Assembly: GCA_028290245.1 (NCBI GenBank)
Contig: JAQGKG010000435.1
Span: 1 to 15,549 of the forward strand
Reading direction: 5' to 3'
Origin: Devosia sp.
Lineage (GTDB): Bacteria > Pseudomonadota > Alphaproteobacteria > Rhizobiales > Devosiaceae
DNA: 15,549 bases
In this document: piece after piece, positions 6,156 through 13,709 of the stretch
How positions within the stretch are numbered: the stretch's first letter is position 1
How the letters are laid out: every line of letters starts with the position of its first letter
Notes under the pieces: model-generated
Database searches by the model: none
What the model saw: only the letters and a program-made list of their open reading frames with translations
Told to the model about the DNA's origin: nothing
Made by a program: the position numbers and the translations under genes

Positions 6156-6935
6156 CTACCTCAACAACGACTGCCCGCCATCCACATAAACCGGCACGCC
6201 CGTCACATGCCGCGCCGCATCGCTCGCCAAAAACGCAATCACATCCGCCACCGCCGCGCTGCTCCCCGGCTCGCCCCCAGTAATCGGAATATCCCCCTCC
6301 GGCCACTCCACCGGGATCTCCACATCCTCGACATTCCGCTCATCCGTGTTGTCGTCGATCTCGGTATCGATCGCCCCCGGACACACCGCATTGACCCGGA
6401 TCTTGTGCTTGCCCAGTTCCAGCGCCAATTGCTGGGCCATAGCCACCTGCGCCGCCTTGGTCGCCGAATAGGCCGTCGCGCCCGCCGAGGTAAACGTCCG
6501 ATTGCCGTTGATCGAGCTCACGATGATCACCGAGCCACCCTGCTTTTTCAGATGCGGCACGGCGAGGTGCAGCGTCATATAGGTGCCGCGCAGGTTGACC
6601 GACATGGTCTCGTCCCACTCATCCGGCGTCAGGTCATCGATCGGCGCCCACACGCCGTTGATCCCTGCATTCGCCACCACGATGTCGAGCCGCCCATAAT
6701 CCCGAATGGTCGCCTCGATCACCTTCGTCATCTCTGCTTCTTCGGAAATGTCGGCGTCGATGGCCAGCGCCTTGCCACCCGCCGCGATGATCTCGTCGCG
6801 GGTCGCTTCGACCTCTTCCAGCGTCCGGCTGATCACCACGACACTGGCGCCGCCCGCGGCCAGCCTCACCGCCGCAGCCTTGCCGATTCCCGAACCGCCG
6901 CCCGTCACCAGCGCTATCTTGCCTTCAAATTCCAT
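6156..6935 (-). CDS. SDR-family oxidoreductase (FabG-like)
   Basis: A 259-residue classical SDR that should use NAD(P) to oxidise or reduce a hydroxyl/keto group. Visible motifs are TGGGSGIG (11-18), NAG (89-91), Asn114, Ser141, catalytic Tyr156 and Lys160 in YSATK, and PG-AIDTEI after the active site. The C-terminus (VTGVPVYVDGGQSLLR) is standard. An in-frame upstream ATG would add 26 residues and overlap the M81 gene; I chose the ATG at 6933-6935 because it has GGAGA seven bases upstream and begins directly at the Rossmann strand. It is last in the leftward unit behind the NTF2-like and M81 genes, 53 bp after the M81 stop. Substrate unknown. Confidence 0.92.
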   Translation of the reverse strand: MEFEGKIALVTGGGSGIGKAAAVRLAAGGASVVVISRTLEEVEATRDEIIAAGGKALAIDADISEEAEMTKVIEATIRDYGRLDIVVANAGINGVWAPIDDLTPDEWDETMSVNLRGTYMTLHLAVPHLKKQGGSVIIVSSINGNRTFTSAGATAYSATKAAQVAMAQQLALELGKHKIRVNAVCPGAIDTEIDDNTDERNVEDVEIPVEWPEGDIPITGGEPGSSAAVADVIAFLASDAARHVTGVPVYVDGGQSLLR

Positions 6936-6988
6936 GATCGTCTCCGATGCTTGCTTTACGCCGCAACGCTTAGGAGAGCTTTTGGTTG

Positions 6989-8425
6989 TTACGACTTCGC
7001 CCGCGCCGACCACTTCACGTCCGGAGTGAACGCAAACTCCTTGTCGAACGGATATTGCGCGATGCTCTTGTGCTTACGCTCTAGCCGCTCGACGAACTGA
7101 TCCACCACACCGGGCGACAGCGCCATTAGGCTCGGATTGGCGATCGGCCCAAGGTCGGGCGACAGATAGCCCGATTTGACCACCACGACTTTCGCAGTCC
7201 GCGGATCCAGCCCCAGCTTGGTAAAGTCCGGGATATTGTGAAACGGCCGCCGCCGCGCGGTCAGCACCAGCTCGATGCCCCCAATCCGCACCACCGCCTC
7301 GCGCAACCGTGCCTCCTCGGTATCCAGCAAAAACACCACCTCTGCGTCGGCATAAACCGGCTTGCTTGATGTATCGAGCGTCGCCCCAATGCTGATATCC
7401 ACCGATGCGCCGACCCCAGCCGCATAAGCCGCATCCGTCGCGCCCCTGTCGGCAATACCGGCAAAAATCACGCCCTGTGCATTCTGTGCGATCAGCTCGG
7501 CCAGCACCTCAGCCCGGTCGCCAACGCCGCCGCCGGTCGGATTATCGCCGGACTCAGCCAGCACCACCGGCGCCGTGTCCGCCGTCATCGCCCAGTTGAC
7601 AGATTCCTCGATCGATCCGACCTTCGTGCCGAATACAAAACCCTCGCGAATGTCCCAATAGTTCTGCGCCAGATGCCGCGCCGCCTCGGCCATCGCCGCC
7701 TTATCGGTGCCAGTCACCACCGCGCAAGCGGTCGAACGCGGCTCATCCGCCCAGACATAGCCAACCTGGAACGACGCATCCCAAATGCCGGTTGGGTCTT
7801 CCACCGCCTGAAGCTGCGTATAAAATGTCCGCGCTGGCTCATCCTGCGTCGAAGTCCGCTCGCCCGGCAACAGCACCGGCACCGGCACCCAGGCCACCAT
7901 CGGCCGCGCGCCCGACGTAAGCGCCCGCACCAGCATGGTCACTGCCCTCCGCATGGTGTCCTGCACATCGATATGCGGCGCCGTGCGATAGGTCGAAAAC
8001 ATGTCGAGCGCATCGACGATCTTCTGGCTCACATTGCCATGCAGATCATAGCTGGCCGAAATCAGCACATCCGGCCCCACCATCTCGCGCACGGCGGCAA
8101 TGAAGTCGCCCTCGGCATCATGCAAGCCATCGACGAACATCGCGCCATGCATCGCAAGATAAACGCCATCCAGCGGCAGCGCCGCCTTAATCCCGTCCAG
8201 AATCTCCGCCTTCCAGCGCGCATAAATCCCGGCTTCCACCGGCCCGCCGGCAATCGCCCGCGCATGCAGCACAGTGATGAACTCCGCCGGAAAATGCGTC
8301 AAAAAGTCGAAATACGCTTCCTTGAGCATCGACGGCCCACGCAGCACGCGAAAATCCGCCTCGCGCGCTAGCACCGGATTATAAGTGCTGCATTCAGTAT
8401 GCAGACCCGCAACAGCAATACGCAT
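6989..8425 (-). CDS. M81-family metallopeptidase (MlrC/microcystinase C-like)
   Basis: A 478-residue putative zinc hydrolase of the M81/DUF1485 family, whose named member MlrC cleaves linearised microcystin; most members have no known substrate. The N-terminal domain carries the family start MRIAVAGLHTECSTYNP, the HGAM run at 93-96, and the presumed metal ligands Asp127-x-His129 (SYDLHGN) and His151-x-Asp153 (PHID). The C-terminal domain has DNPTGGGVGDRAEVL and the late GYLSPDLGPIA run. TGGAG lies about 10 bases before the ATG. It sits between an NTF2-like gene and an SDR, opposite a carbohydrate transporter operon, which suggests that it opens an amide or similar bond in the imported compound. 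Family call is firm; substrate is unknown. Confidence 0.9.
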   Translation of the reverse strand: MRIAVAGLHTECSTYNPVLAREADFRVLRGPSMLKEAYFDFLTHFPAEFITVLHARAIAGGPVEAGIYARWKAEILDGIKAALPLDGVYLAMHGAMFVDGLHDAEGDFIAAVREMVGPDVLISASYDLHGNVSQKIVDALDMFSTYRTAPHIDVQDTMRRAVTMLVRALTSGARPMVAWVPVPVLLPGERTSTQDEPARTFYTQLQAVEDPTGIWDASFQVGYVWADEPRSTACAVVTGTDKAAMAEAARHLAQNYWDIREGFVFGTKVGSIEESVNWAMTADTAPVVLAESGDNPTGGGVGDRAEVLAELIAQNAQGVIFAGIADRGATDAAYAAGVGASVDISIGATLDTSSKPVYADAEVVFLLDTEEARLREAVVRIGGIELVLTARRRPFHNIPDFTKLGLDPRTAKVVVVKSGYLSPDLGPIANPSLMALSPGVVDQFVERLERKHKSIAQYPFDKEFAFTPDVKWSARAKS

Positions 8426-8470
8426 TAGATAACTCCAGTAAGTTGGGGGGAGGTGGCGCCACTCTGGCCC

Positions 8471-8947
8471 CTAGTTCATCACCCGCGGCAAATACCCAAC
8501 AAACCCCGTCAGCTTCCAAACTCCGTCCACTTTCCTGCAGAAATACAGCGTCTGCCAGTTCAGCACGTCCTTGCTGCCGTCCTTCAGCGCGATCTCGCCG
8601 TCGAACTTCTTGCGCGCAATCGCGATGTCGCCGGTGATTTCGATGTCGGTCAAGTTCGTCGCCCGGTGTATCCCGGTCAGCACGTCCTCGGCATAGTCCA
8701 GTTTCTGGCTGGCTTGCGCCTGGCGGATCCAGTCGTCGCGATAGGCTTCCAGCGTCGGAAAGCTGATGCGCCATTCATCGGGATTGCCGGACTTATTGCC
8801 GTTGATGCCGAGGAACCCCTCCTTGACGAAGTCGCCGTCAACTTGTGCCCAGTCCGCCGCGACGAAGGCGGCGATGTCGCGCTCCACCAGCATGGTCCAG
8901 ATGGCGCTGCGGTCGGGGTCGTTGAGGAATGGATTGGTGCTGGTCAT
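8471..8947 (-). CDS. Nuclear transport factor 2 / SnoaL-like family protein
   Basis: A small 158-residue protein with the look of the NTF2-like alpha+beta cone fold. N-terminal helices carry an acidic/aromatic run (about residues 12-47); C-terminal strands carry alternating hydrophobic residues, ending in DVLNWQTLYFCRKVDGVWKLTGFVGYLPR (first half about 127-139, second half 140-155). The run LYFCRKVDGVWKLTGF is the typical last-strand signature. Members include isomerases, cyclases and dehydratases as well as binding proteins, so no reaction can be assigned. The open frame extends 70 codons upstream, but that part looks non-coding and overlaps the control region; I chose the ATG at 8945-8947. 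It is first in the leftward unit, 45 bp ahead of the M81 gene. Confidence 0.8.
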   Translation of the reverse strand: MTSTNPFLNDPDRSAIWTMLVERDIAAFVAADWAQVDGDFVKEGFLGINGNKSGNPDEWRISFPTLEAYRDDWIRQAQASQKLDYAEDVLTGIHRATNLTDIEITGDIAIARKKFDGEIALKDGSKDVLNWQTLYFCRKVDGVWKLTGFVGYLPRVMN

Positions 8948-9200
8948 GAGGTTCCCATAAATCGTGCAGGGTGAGGCATTGCGCCTGCAGCATTCGTGTT
9001 TCAAATTTTCAAGGATGTCATCTCTATGAAACATCCCGTGGGAGCCCAGATGAATACCAATCTGAACATGCTGCCCGTTTTGTTGTAGGTTGTCCACATC
9101 CACGCTCCACCAAATAGCAGCAGAAACGCCCAGAAATGCGGCAAAATGCTGCCTCATTGGGCAAAGTTTGAGGGTGGTTTAAATTGGTATTGAATGCGTG

Positions 9201-9210
9201 ACGAATTCGT
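9201..9210. promoter_or_regulatory. Palindrome ACGAATTCGT next to the -35 element (candidate operator)
   Basis: A perfect 10-bp palindrome ends one base before the TTGACA hexamer's preceding G, so a protein bound here would touch the promoter. Its right half belongs to the ATTCGTGTT repeat that recurs at 8992-9000, near the leftward genes. Confidence 0.4.
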
Positions 9211-9211
9211 G

Positions 9212-9241
9212 TTGACATCAGTTTCGGAACGACCCTAGTCT
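9212..9241 (+). promoter_or_regulatory. Candidate sigma-70 promoter for the oxidoreductase/CUT1 operon
   Basis: TTGACA (9212-9217) is a perfect -35 hexamer. With an 18-bp spacer, TAGTCT (9236-9241) could serve as a moderate -10. It lies about 70 bases upstream of the oxidoreductase start. The -10 match is only fair, so the promoter is a candidate. Confidence 0.45.
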
Positions 9242-9308
9242 TGAAAATAGTTTACAGAATACCTGACCGATCCGCAGAGATTGGCAGCCAACACAGGTTA
9301 GGCAAAGC

Positions 9309-10463
9309 ATGCGAGTAGGCATTATCGGCCTCGGCTATCGTCTCGGTTATCTGGCGCGGATTTTCTCCGTCGCCCGTTCCGATTTTTCGATTGCCGGCTA
9401 TGTCGATCCTGCTCCCGCCGGACTGCCCTACACAAAAGAACATGGCGTCGACATGGGCCAGTCCTTCGACACCCTCGAAGCCATGCTCGACAGCGAAAAG
9501 CTCGACCTGCTGATGGTCGGCTCCCCCAATCACCTGCACCTCGGCCACATTCGTATCGGCCTCGAGCGCGGCATGAAAATCTTCACCGAAAAACCCGTCG
9601 TCACCACGGTCGAAGAGACCATGGAACTGGCGGCGCTGATCGCCGAATACGGCTCCGATAACCTGATGGTCGGCCTCGTGCTGCGCTACGCGCCGCTCTA
9701 TGTCGACCTGCGCAAGGCTCAGGCCGAGGGCCTGCTCGGCGATGTCACCTCGATTGAAGCCTCCGAGCACATTCCGCCCTATCACGGCGCTTTCTTCATG
9801 CGCGACTGGCGCCGCTACGAGCGTTACTCCGGCAGCTTCATGCTCGAAAAATGCTGCCATGACCTCGATCTCTATAACGGCGTTATGGGCTGCCGCCCGC
9901 AATATGTGTCGAGCTTCGGCGGCCGCCGCACCTTCATCCCGGCCAATGCGCCTGCCACCGCCGGCATCAACGACATGGAAGTCTATCACCGCAAGCCAAC
10001 CGGCTGGGAGGGCACCGACAAGGTGTTCGACAGCGATGGCGACATCATCGACTTCCAGACTGCCATGGTGCAGTACGAAAACGGCGCGGCGCTCAGCTTC
10101 CACACCAATCTCAACGTGCCCGACGATTTCCGCCGTTTTGCGGTGATGGGTGCCAAGGGCATGGCCGAGGGTGATTTCATCCGCAATTTTCTGCGCGTCA
10201 CCGATAGCCGCACCTCCGATCGCCTCGTCGATACCACCTATAAATCCAGCGCGCTCAGCGTACACTATGGCGCCGACGAGCAGATGGCCGAGGATATCCT
10301 CAAGCATATGCTCGAAGGCGTGCCGCTCCCCGTATCAGTCACCGATGCGCTGGAAGCCGGCTTGCTGGCACTCACCATGGACCAGGCGATGCGTACCCGC
10401 TCCGTCATCGACATGACCCCGATCTGGCAGCAATTCGATGCTGCCCTCGGCCGAGCGATTTGA
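9309..10463 (+). CDS. Gfo/Idh/MocA-family oxidoreductase
   Basis: A 384-residue NAD(P)-dependent dehydrogenase of the glucose-fructose oxidoreductase/inositol dehydrogenase family. The N-terminal Rossmann domain starts at once with VGIIGLGYRLG (3-13). The family motif EKP is at 94-96, Lys95 being the usual catalytic lysine. The C-terminal domain carries KCCHDLDLYNGVMG with His184 and Asp187 in the usual active-site position. These enzymes oxidise sugars, inositols or their derivatives. It opens the rightward operon; the first permease gene follows after only 10 bp, so oxidation of the transported compound is a reasonable inference. The Shine-Dalgarno sequence is weak, but the start coincides with the beginning of the fold. 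Confidence 0.93.
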   Translation: MRVGIIGLGYRLGYLARIFSVARSDFSIAGYVDPAPAGLPYTKEHGVDMGQSFDTLEAMLDSEKLDLLMVGSPNHLHLGHIRIGLERGMKIFTEKPVVTTVEETMELAALIAEYGSDNLMVGLVLRYAPLYVDLRKAQAEGLLGDVTSIEASEHIPPYHGAFFMRDWRRYERYSGSFMLEKCCHDLDLYNGVMGCRPQYVSSFGGRRTFIPANAPATAGINDMEVYHRKPTGWEGTDKVFDSDGDIIDFQTAMVQYENGAALSFHTNLNVPDDFRRFAVMGAKGMAEGDFIRNFLRVTDSRTSDRLVDTTYKSSALSVHYGADEQMAEDILKHMLEGVPLPVSVTDALEAGLLALTMDQAMRTRSVIDMTPIWQQFDAALGRAI

Positions 10464-10473
10464 GGAACACGCC

Positions 10474-11256
10474 ATGACCAGCAGCCGTAGCGCAATCACC
10501 TTCGCCCTCCTCCTGCTGGCCCCGGCGCTGATCTACATCCTCGCCATCGTCGCTTATCCGCTGGTCGACACCATCATCCTCAGCTTCACCAATGCGGCGC
10601 TGCGTCCGACCTATGATTTCGTCGGCTGGGCCAATTACCAGAAGATTTTCGGCGCCGGCAATTTCACCGAAATCATCATCCGTACGCTGGTCTGGACCTT
10701 CTTCTCAGTCTCGCTGAAAATGATCATCGGCATGTACGGCGCCGTGCTGCTCAATTCCGCCATCCCCGGCCAGACCGTGTTCCGCATCCTCACCATGCCC
10801 CCCTGGATCGTCCCCATGGCCATCGGCATCTACATGTGGGCCTGGATGTATAACGGCAACTTCGGCATGATTTCCGGCCTGCTGCAGAATTTCGGCCTCG
10901 TCGACGGGCCAGTTGCCTTCCTCGCTTATGGCGACACAGCATTTTGGGCCACCATCGTCACCGACGTATGGATCGGCGTCCCCATGGTGACGATCTATTT
11001 CCTGGCCGCCATGCAGTCGATCTCCAAGGATCTCTACGAGGCCGCCTGGACCGACGGGGCAGGGCGCTTCTATCGCTGGCGCCGCATCACCCTGCCGCTC
11101 ATGCTGCCGGCCATTGTCACCATGAGCCTGCTCTCGCTTATCGCGACCTTTAATTCCTTCGACATTATCTACATCCTGACCAATGGCGGGCCGTCCGGTT
11201 CCACCACGACGATGATCATCGATACCTACAAGACCGCCATGGGCAGCCGCAACTAG
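10474..11256 (+). CDS. CUT1 ABC transporter permease (MalF/UgpA-like), truncated by in-frame TAG
   Basis: An inner-membrane permease of the binding-protein-dependent family (BPD_transp_1). The visible product has 260 residues, against roughly 290 for the family. A first helix (about 8-30), further helices near 70-92, 104-125, 156-178 and 207-228, the EAA coupling loop YEAAWTDGAGRFYRWRRITL (188-207) and the conserved NGGP (237-240) are present. The last transmembrane helix is missing because codon 261 is TAG. The same frame continues after it for 34 sense codons with exactly the expected helix. GAGGA (10463-10467) precedes the chosen ATG; an ATG 36 bases upstream lies inside the oxidoreductase gene. 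Without read-through the protein is probably inactive or impaired. Confidence 0.85.
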   Translation: MTSSRSAITFALLLLAPALIYILAIVAYPLVDTIILSFTNAALRPTYDFVGWANYQKIFGAGNFTEIIIRTLVWTFFSVSLKMIIGMYGAVLLNSAIPGQTVFRILTMPPWIVPMAIGIYMWAWMYNGNFGMISGLLQNFGLVDGPVAFLAYGDTAFWATIVTDVWIGVPMVTIYFLAAMQSISKDLYEAAWTDGAGRFYRWRRITLPLMLPAIVTMSLLSLIATFNSFDIIYILTNGGPSGSTTTMIIDTYKTAMGSRN

Positions 11257-11361
11257 GGCGTAGGCGCCGCCCGCGCCGTGGTCATCTGCATCTTCGTCTC
11301 GGTGTTTTGCATCGTCTACTTCCGCGCGGTCCGCAAACTCTCGCAGGGGGAAATCAAATGA
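11257..11361 (+). pseudogene. Detached 3' end of the CUT1 permease (last membrane helix)
   Basis: Translation in the frame of the upstream permease past the TAG gives GVGAARAVV and then a hydrophobic helix (ICIFVSVFCIVYF), a basic end RAVRKL, and a TGA at 11359-11361. That TGA overlaps the ATG of the next permease in ATGA, the usual coupling between such partners. Read through the TAG, the permease would have 295 residues, normal for MalF-type proteins. No start codon with a Shine-Dalgarno sequence precedes this piece, so it would not be made alone. Confidence 0.8.
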
Positions 11362-12287
11362 GTGTCGGTGTCGTCCTTCAGCCGCAAGTCGTCGAAGCGC
11401 CGGCTCTTATCGTCCCCAAGAAGCGCGTCCGTTCCACCGTGGCCATGATCGACCGCTACAAGTGGTATGAATTTGTCGCCATCTATGCCGGCATGGCAGT
11501 GTTCCTGTTCTTCGTCCTGGCCCCCTTCATCGAAGGTTTCCTGGTCTCGCTAAAGCCACTGGCACAGCTGTTCTCGACGCCTTACAGCTTCATCCCGAAA
11601 AACGGCTCGTTCGACGCCTATTTCACGATGTGGCAGTCGGTGCCCATGCTGGGCCTGCACATCTTCAATTCCTTCTTCATCTCGAGCGTCGTGACCGCCA
11701 TTGTCATCGTCATCGTGGTGCCCGCCGCTTACGCCTTTGCCCGCTTCCAGTTTCCCGCCTCTGGCCTGATGCTGGGCGGCTTCCTCGCGGTCAACATGTT
11801 CTCGGGCGCCGTGCTGCTGATCCCGCTGTTCCGCCTGATGCGCGGCCTCGGCATGCTCAACACCTATTGGGCCATGATCGTGCCCGGCGCTGCCTTTCTG
11901 ATCCCGTCGTCAATTTTCCTCTTGCGCACCTACATGCTGCGCATCCCGAAGGAGCTCGACGAGGCGGCGTGGGTCGATGGCGCGTCCCGGCTCTACACCC
12001 TGCGCCGGGTCATCCTGCCGCTCGCCATGCCAGGCATTGTCGTGGTCGCCATCATGACCTTCATTGGCGCCTATGCGCAGCAGTTCATCTTCGCGCTGAC
12101 CTTCAATTCCAAGACCGAATACATGCCCCTGCCCATTGGCCTGTTTGCCTTCTTCGGCAAGCAGGAGGTGCAGTGGAATGAGCTTATGGCCGCCAGTTTC
12201 GTGGGCATCATGCCGGTCATGATCGTGATTATCTTCCTGCAGCGTTACCTGGTCGCCGGCCTCACGGCCGGCGCGGTCAAGCAGTAG
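11358..12287 (+). CDS. CUT1 ABC transporter permease (MalG/UgpE-like)
   Basis: A 309-residue second inner-membrane permease, expected to pair with the preceding one. A long N-terminal cytoplasmic segment (about 1-35) is followed by a first helix (37-60) and others near 103-124, 135-158, 170-190, 222-245 and 283-303. The EAA coupling loop KELDEAAWVDGASRLYTLRR is at 198-217. The open frame begins 17 codons earlier, but the ATG at 11358 is preferred: CAGGGGG lies about 8 bases upstream and it overlaps the TGA of the full-length upstream permease frame. Because of that overlap, early termination at 11254 could lower its translation. Confidence 0.92.
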   Translation: MSVGVVLQPQVVEAPALIVPKKRVRSTVAMIDRYKWYEFVAIYAGMAVFLFFVLAPFIEGFLVSLKPLAQLFSTPYSFIPKNGSFDAYFTMWQSVPMLGLHIFNSFFISSVVTAIVIVIVVPAAYAFARFQFPASGLMLGGFLAVNMFSGAVLLIPLFRLMRGLGMLNTYWAMIVPGAAFLIPSSIFLLRTYMLRIPKELDEAAWVDGASRLYTLRRVILPLAMPGIVVVAIMTFIGAYAQQFIFALTFNSKTEYMPLPIGLFAFFGKQEVQWNELMAASFVGIMPVMIVIIFLQRYLVAGLTAGAVKQ

Positions 12288-12305
12288 GATTTACCAGTTC
12301 TAACT

Positions 12306-12351
12306 CGGGGCCCTGGAGGGACCCGGGCGCGAAAAAGGCGCCTTCGGGCGC
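12306..12351 (+). promoter_or_regulatory. Two tandem leader hairpins before the CUT1 binding-protein gene
   Basis: The first hairpin pairs CGGGGCCC (12306-12313) with GGGACCCG (12318-12325) around TGGA, with one G-A mismatch. The second pairs GCGCC (12338-12342) with GGCGC (12347-12351) around TTCG, the extra-stable UUCG tetraloop closed by C-G. They sit between the permease stop and the Shine-Dalgarno sequence GGGAGA of the binding-protein gene. No U-tract follows. mRNA stabilisation or processing is the likely role (inferred). Confidence 0.5.
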
Positions 12352-12371
12352 GCAACAAGGGAGACTAAAGA

Positions 12372-13595
12372 ATGAACAGGACCAAAGGCATCTTGCTGGT
12401 GTCGCTGGCTGCCCTCGCTGGCACCACTGGCCTTGCCGGTGTGGCTCAAGCCGAAGATATCAACATCATCCTCTGCGGCGATCTGGTGACCCCGGTCTAC
12501 CTCGAGCTGTTCGAAGAGTGGAACGCTGCCAATCCCGATTTCAAGGCTGTGCCTGAAGTTGTCGGTTGGGGACAGTGCCAGGACAAGGTGACGACACTCG
12601 CCGTTGCCGGCACCCCGGTCGATATCGCCTACGTCGGCTCGCGTACCCTCAAGCAGTTCGCTCAGAACGATCTGATCGTGCCGATCCCAATGACCGACGA
12701 AGAAAAGGCCGGCTACTTCAACAACGTTCCCGACACAGTAACCTTCGATGACAGCCAGTGGGGCATCCCGGTCGCGTTCTCGACCAAGGCGCTGTTCTGG
12801 AACAAGGACCTGTTCAAGGCCGCTGGCCTCGACCCCGAAGTTGCTCCCAAGACCTGGGCTGAAGAAATCGCCTTCGCCAAGCAGATCACGGAAAAGACCG
12901 ACGCTGCCGGCTTTGGCATGATCGCCAAGACCTTCGACGGCACCATGCACTGGTTCCTGCACTGGGTTTACACCAACGGCGGCACCGTGATCGACGCCGA
13001 TGGCAACATCACCCTCGACAGCCCACAGAATCTGGCCGCACTGACCGCCTTCAAGGACATCGTGCCCTTCTCCGAAGAAGGCCCGACTGCTTATGAGCAG
13101 AACGAAGTTCGCGCCATCTGGCTCGATGGCGGCGTCGCCATGATGCATTGTTCGGTCAGCTGTGCTGGTCGCGGCACCGAAGCCGGCATCAACTGGGGCG
13201 TCGCTCCGCTGCCAGTCGGTCCTGAAGCCAAGGGCCCAGGCACCCTGCTGATCACCGACTCGTTGGCTGTGTTCAAGGGCACTGGCCAGGAAGACAAGGT
13301 CATCGAGTTCGGCAAGTTCCTGACTTCACCTGAGCACCAGCTGGCTTACGAGCTGTCCGAAGGCGGCCTGACGCCACTGCGTCCTTCTGCTGAAGTCGAC
13401 AAGCTCGTCGCTGATACCCCGCATTGGGCGCCCTTCATCGACGGCATCGAGTTCGGTGGCCCAGAGCCTCTGCTCACCGACTACGTCGGATTCCAGAACG
13501 TCATGATCGAAATGGTCCAGTCCGTCGTCACCGGCGCCGCTGAGCCTGCTGCTGCACTCACCAAGGCTGCCGGCGAGATCGAGCAGTACAAGTAA
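12372..13595 (+). CDS. CUT1 ABC transporter extracellular solute-binding protein (family 1)
   Basis: A 407-residue periplasmic binding protein of the maltose/glycerol-3-phosphate (SBP_bac_1) type. A Sec signal peptide is evident, with AQA before a predicted cut after residue 27. The mature chain shows typical elements: an early strand and helix with EEWNAANPDFK, the cross-over IAYVGSRTLKQFAQNDLIVPI, the ligand-lobe run VAFSTKALFWNKDLFKAAGL, and the late hinge region with SEGGLTPLRPSAEV. GGGAGA lies about seven bases before the ATG. Codon choice is visibly different from its neighbours (more GCT and GTT), as is common in strongly expressed genes. Hairpins flank the gene on both sides. Ligand unknown; carbohydrate or polyol expected from the neighbouring genes. 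Confidence 0.94.
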   Translation: MNRTKGILLVSLAALAGTTGLAGVAQAEDINIILCGDLVTPVYLELFEEWNAANPDFKAVPEVVGWGQCQDKVTTLAVAGTPVDIAYVGSRTLKQFAQNDLIVPIPMTDEEKAGYFNNVPDTVTFDDSQWGIPVAFSTKALFWNKDLFKAAGLDPEVAPKTWAEEIAFAKQITEKTDAAGFGMIAKTFDGTMHWFLHWVYTNGGTVIDADGNITLDSPQNLAALTAFKDIVPFSEEGPTAYEQNEVRAIWLDGGVAMMHCSVSCAGRGTEAGINWGVAPLPVGPEAKGPGTLLITDSLAVFKGTGQEDKVIEFGKFLTSPEHQLAYELSEGGLTPLRPSAEVDKLVADTPHWAPFIDGIEFGGPEPLLTDYVGFQNVMIEMVQSVVTGAAEPAAALTKAAGEIEQYK

Positions 13596-13605
13596 ATCTA
13601 ACCTC

Positions 13606-13629
13606 GCCGTCGCCCTTCGGGGCGGCGGC
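13606..13629 (+). terminator. UUCG hairpin after the CUT1 binding-protein gene
   Basis: A 10-bp stem (13606-13615 with 13620-13629, one T-G wobble) closes on TTCG, ten bases past the stop codon. No clean U-tract follows, so it is better seen as a partial terminator or 3' stabiliser of the binding-protein message than a full stop, since the ATPase gene follows in the same direction. Confidence 0.6.
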
Positions 13630-13646
13630 ACTTCACCCTATCTGTT

Positions 13647-13680
13647 CCTCCCCCTCGTCAGGGGGAGGCTAGGTGGGGGT
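13647..13680 (+). repeat. REP-like palindromic element, copy 3
   Basis: Stem CCTCCCCC (13647-13654) with GGGGGAGG (13661-13668) around TCGTCA, then the tail CTAGGTGGGGGT. It differs from copy 2 mainly in the loop and one tail base. Here it lies inside an operon, between the binding-protein hairpin and the ATPase gene. Confidence 0.7.
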
Positions 13681-13709
13681 ACCCCTCGAAAGTCTCCGGA
13701 ACCGCGACC

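Larger units (their letters stand above)
8948..9308. promoter_or_regulatory. Divergent control region between the NTF2/M81/SDR unit and the oxidoreductase/ABC operon
   Basis: This 361-bp spacer is noticeably richer in A and T than its surroundings and holds no convincing gene. It contains a candidate rightward promoter at 9212-9241, the palindrome ACGAATTCGT at 9201-9210, a 9-bp direct repeat ATTCGTGTT (8992-9000 and 9205-9213), and a 9-bp inverted pair AATACCAAT (9053-9061) with ATTGGTATT (9183-9191). No good leftward promoter could be picked. Repeated short motifs on both flanks fit shared control of the two divergent units, possibly by the MurR/RpiR protein encoded at the right edge. Confidence 0.55.

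Noticed and set aside
6936..7013. 26-codon N-terminal extension of the FabG-like SDR
   Set aside because: It would overlap the M81 gene; a better start with GGAGA upstream lies right at the Rossmann fold.
8948..9157. 70-codon N-terminal extension of the NTF2-like protein
   Set aside because: The extension has non-coding character, overlaps the divergent control region, and the NTF2 fold is complete from the ATG at 8945-8947.
9024..9218. 64-codon minus-strand frame in the divergent spacer
   Set aside because: No Shine-Dalgarno support, no recognisable features, and it covers the repeated motifs and the promoter candidate.
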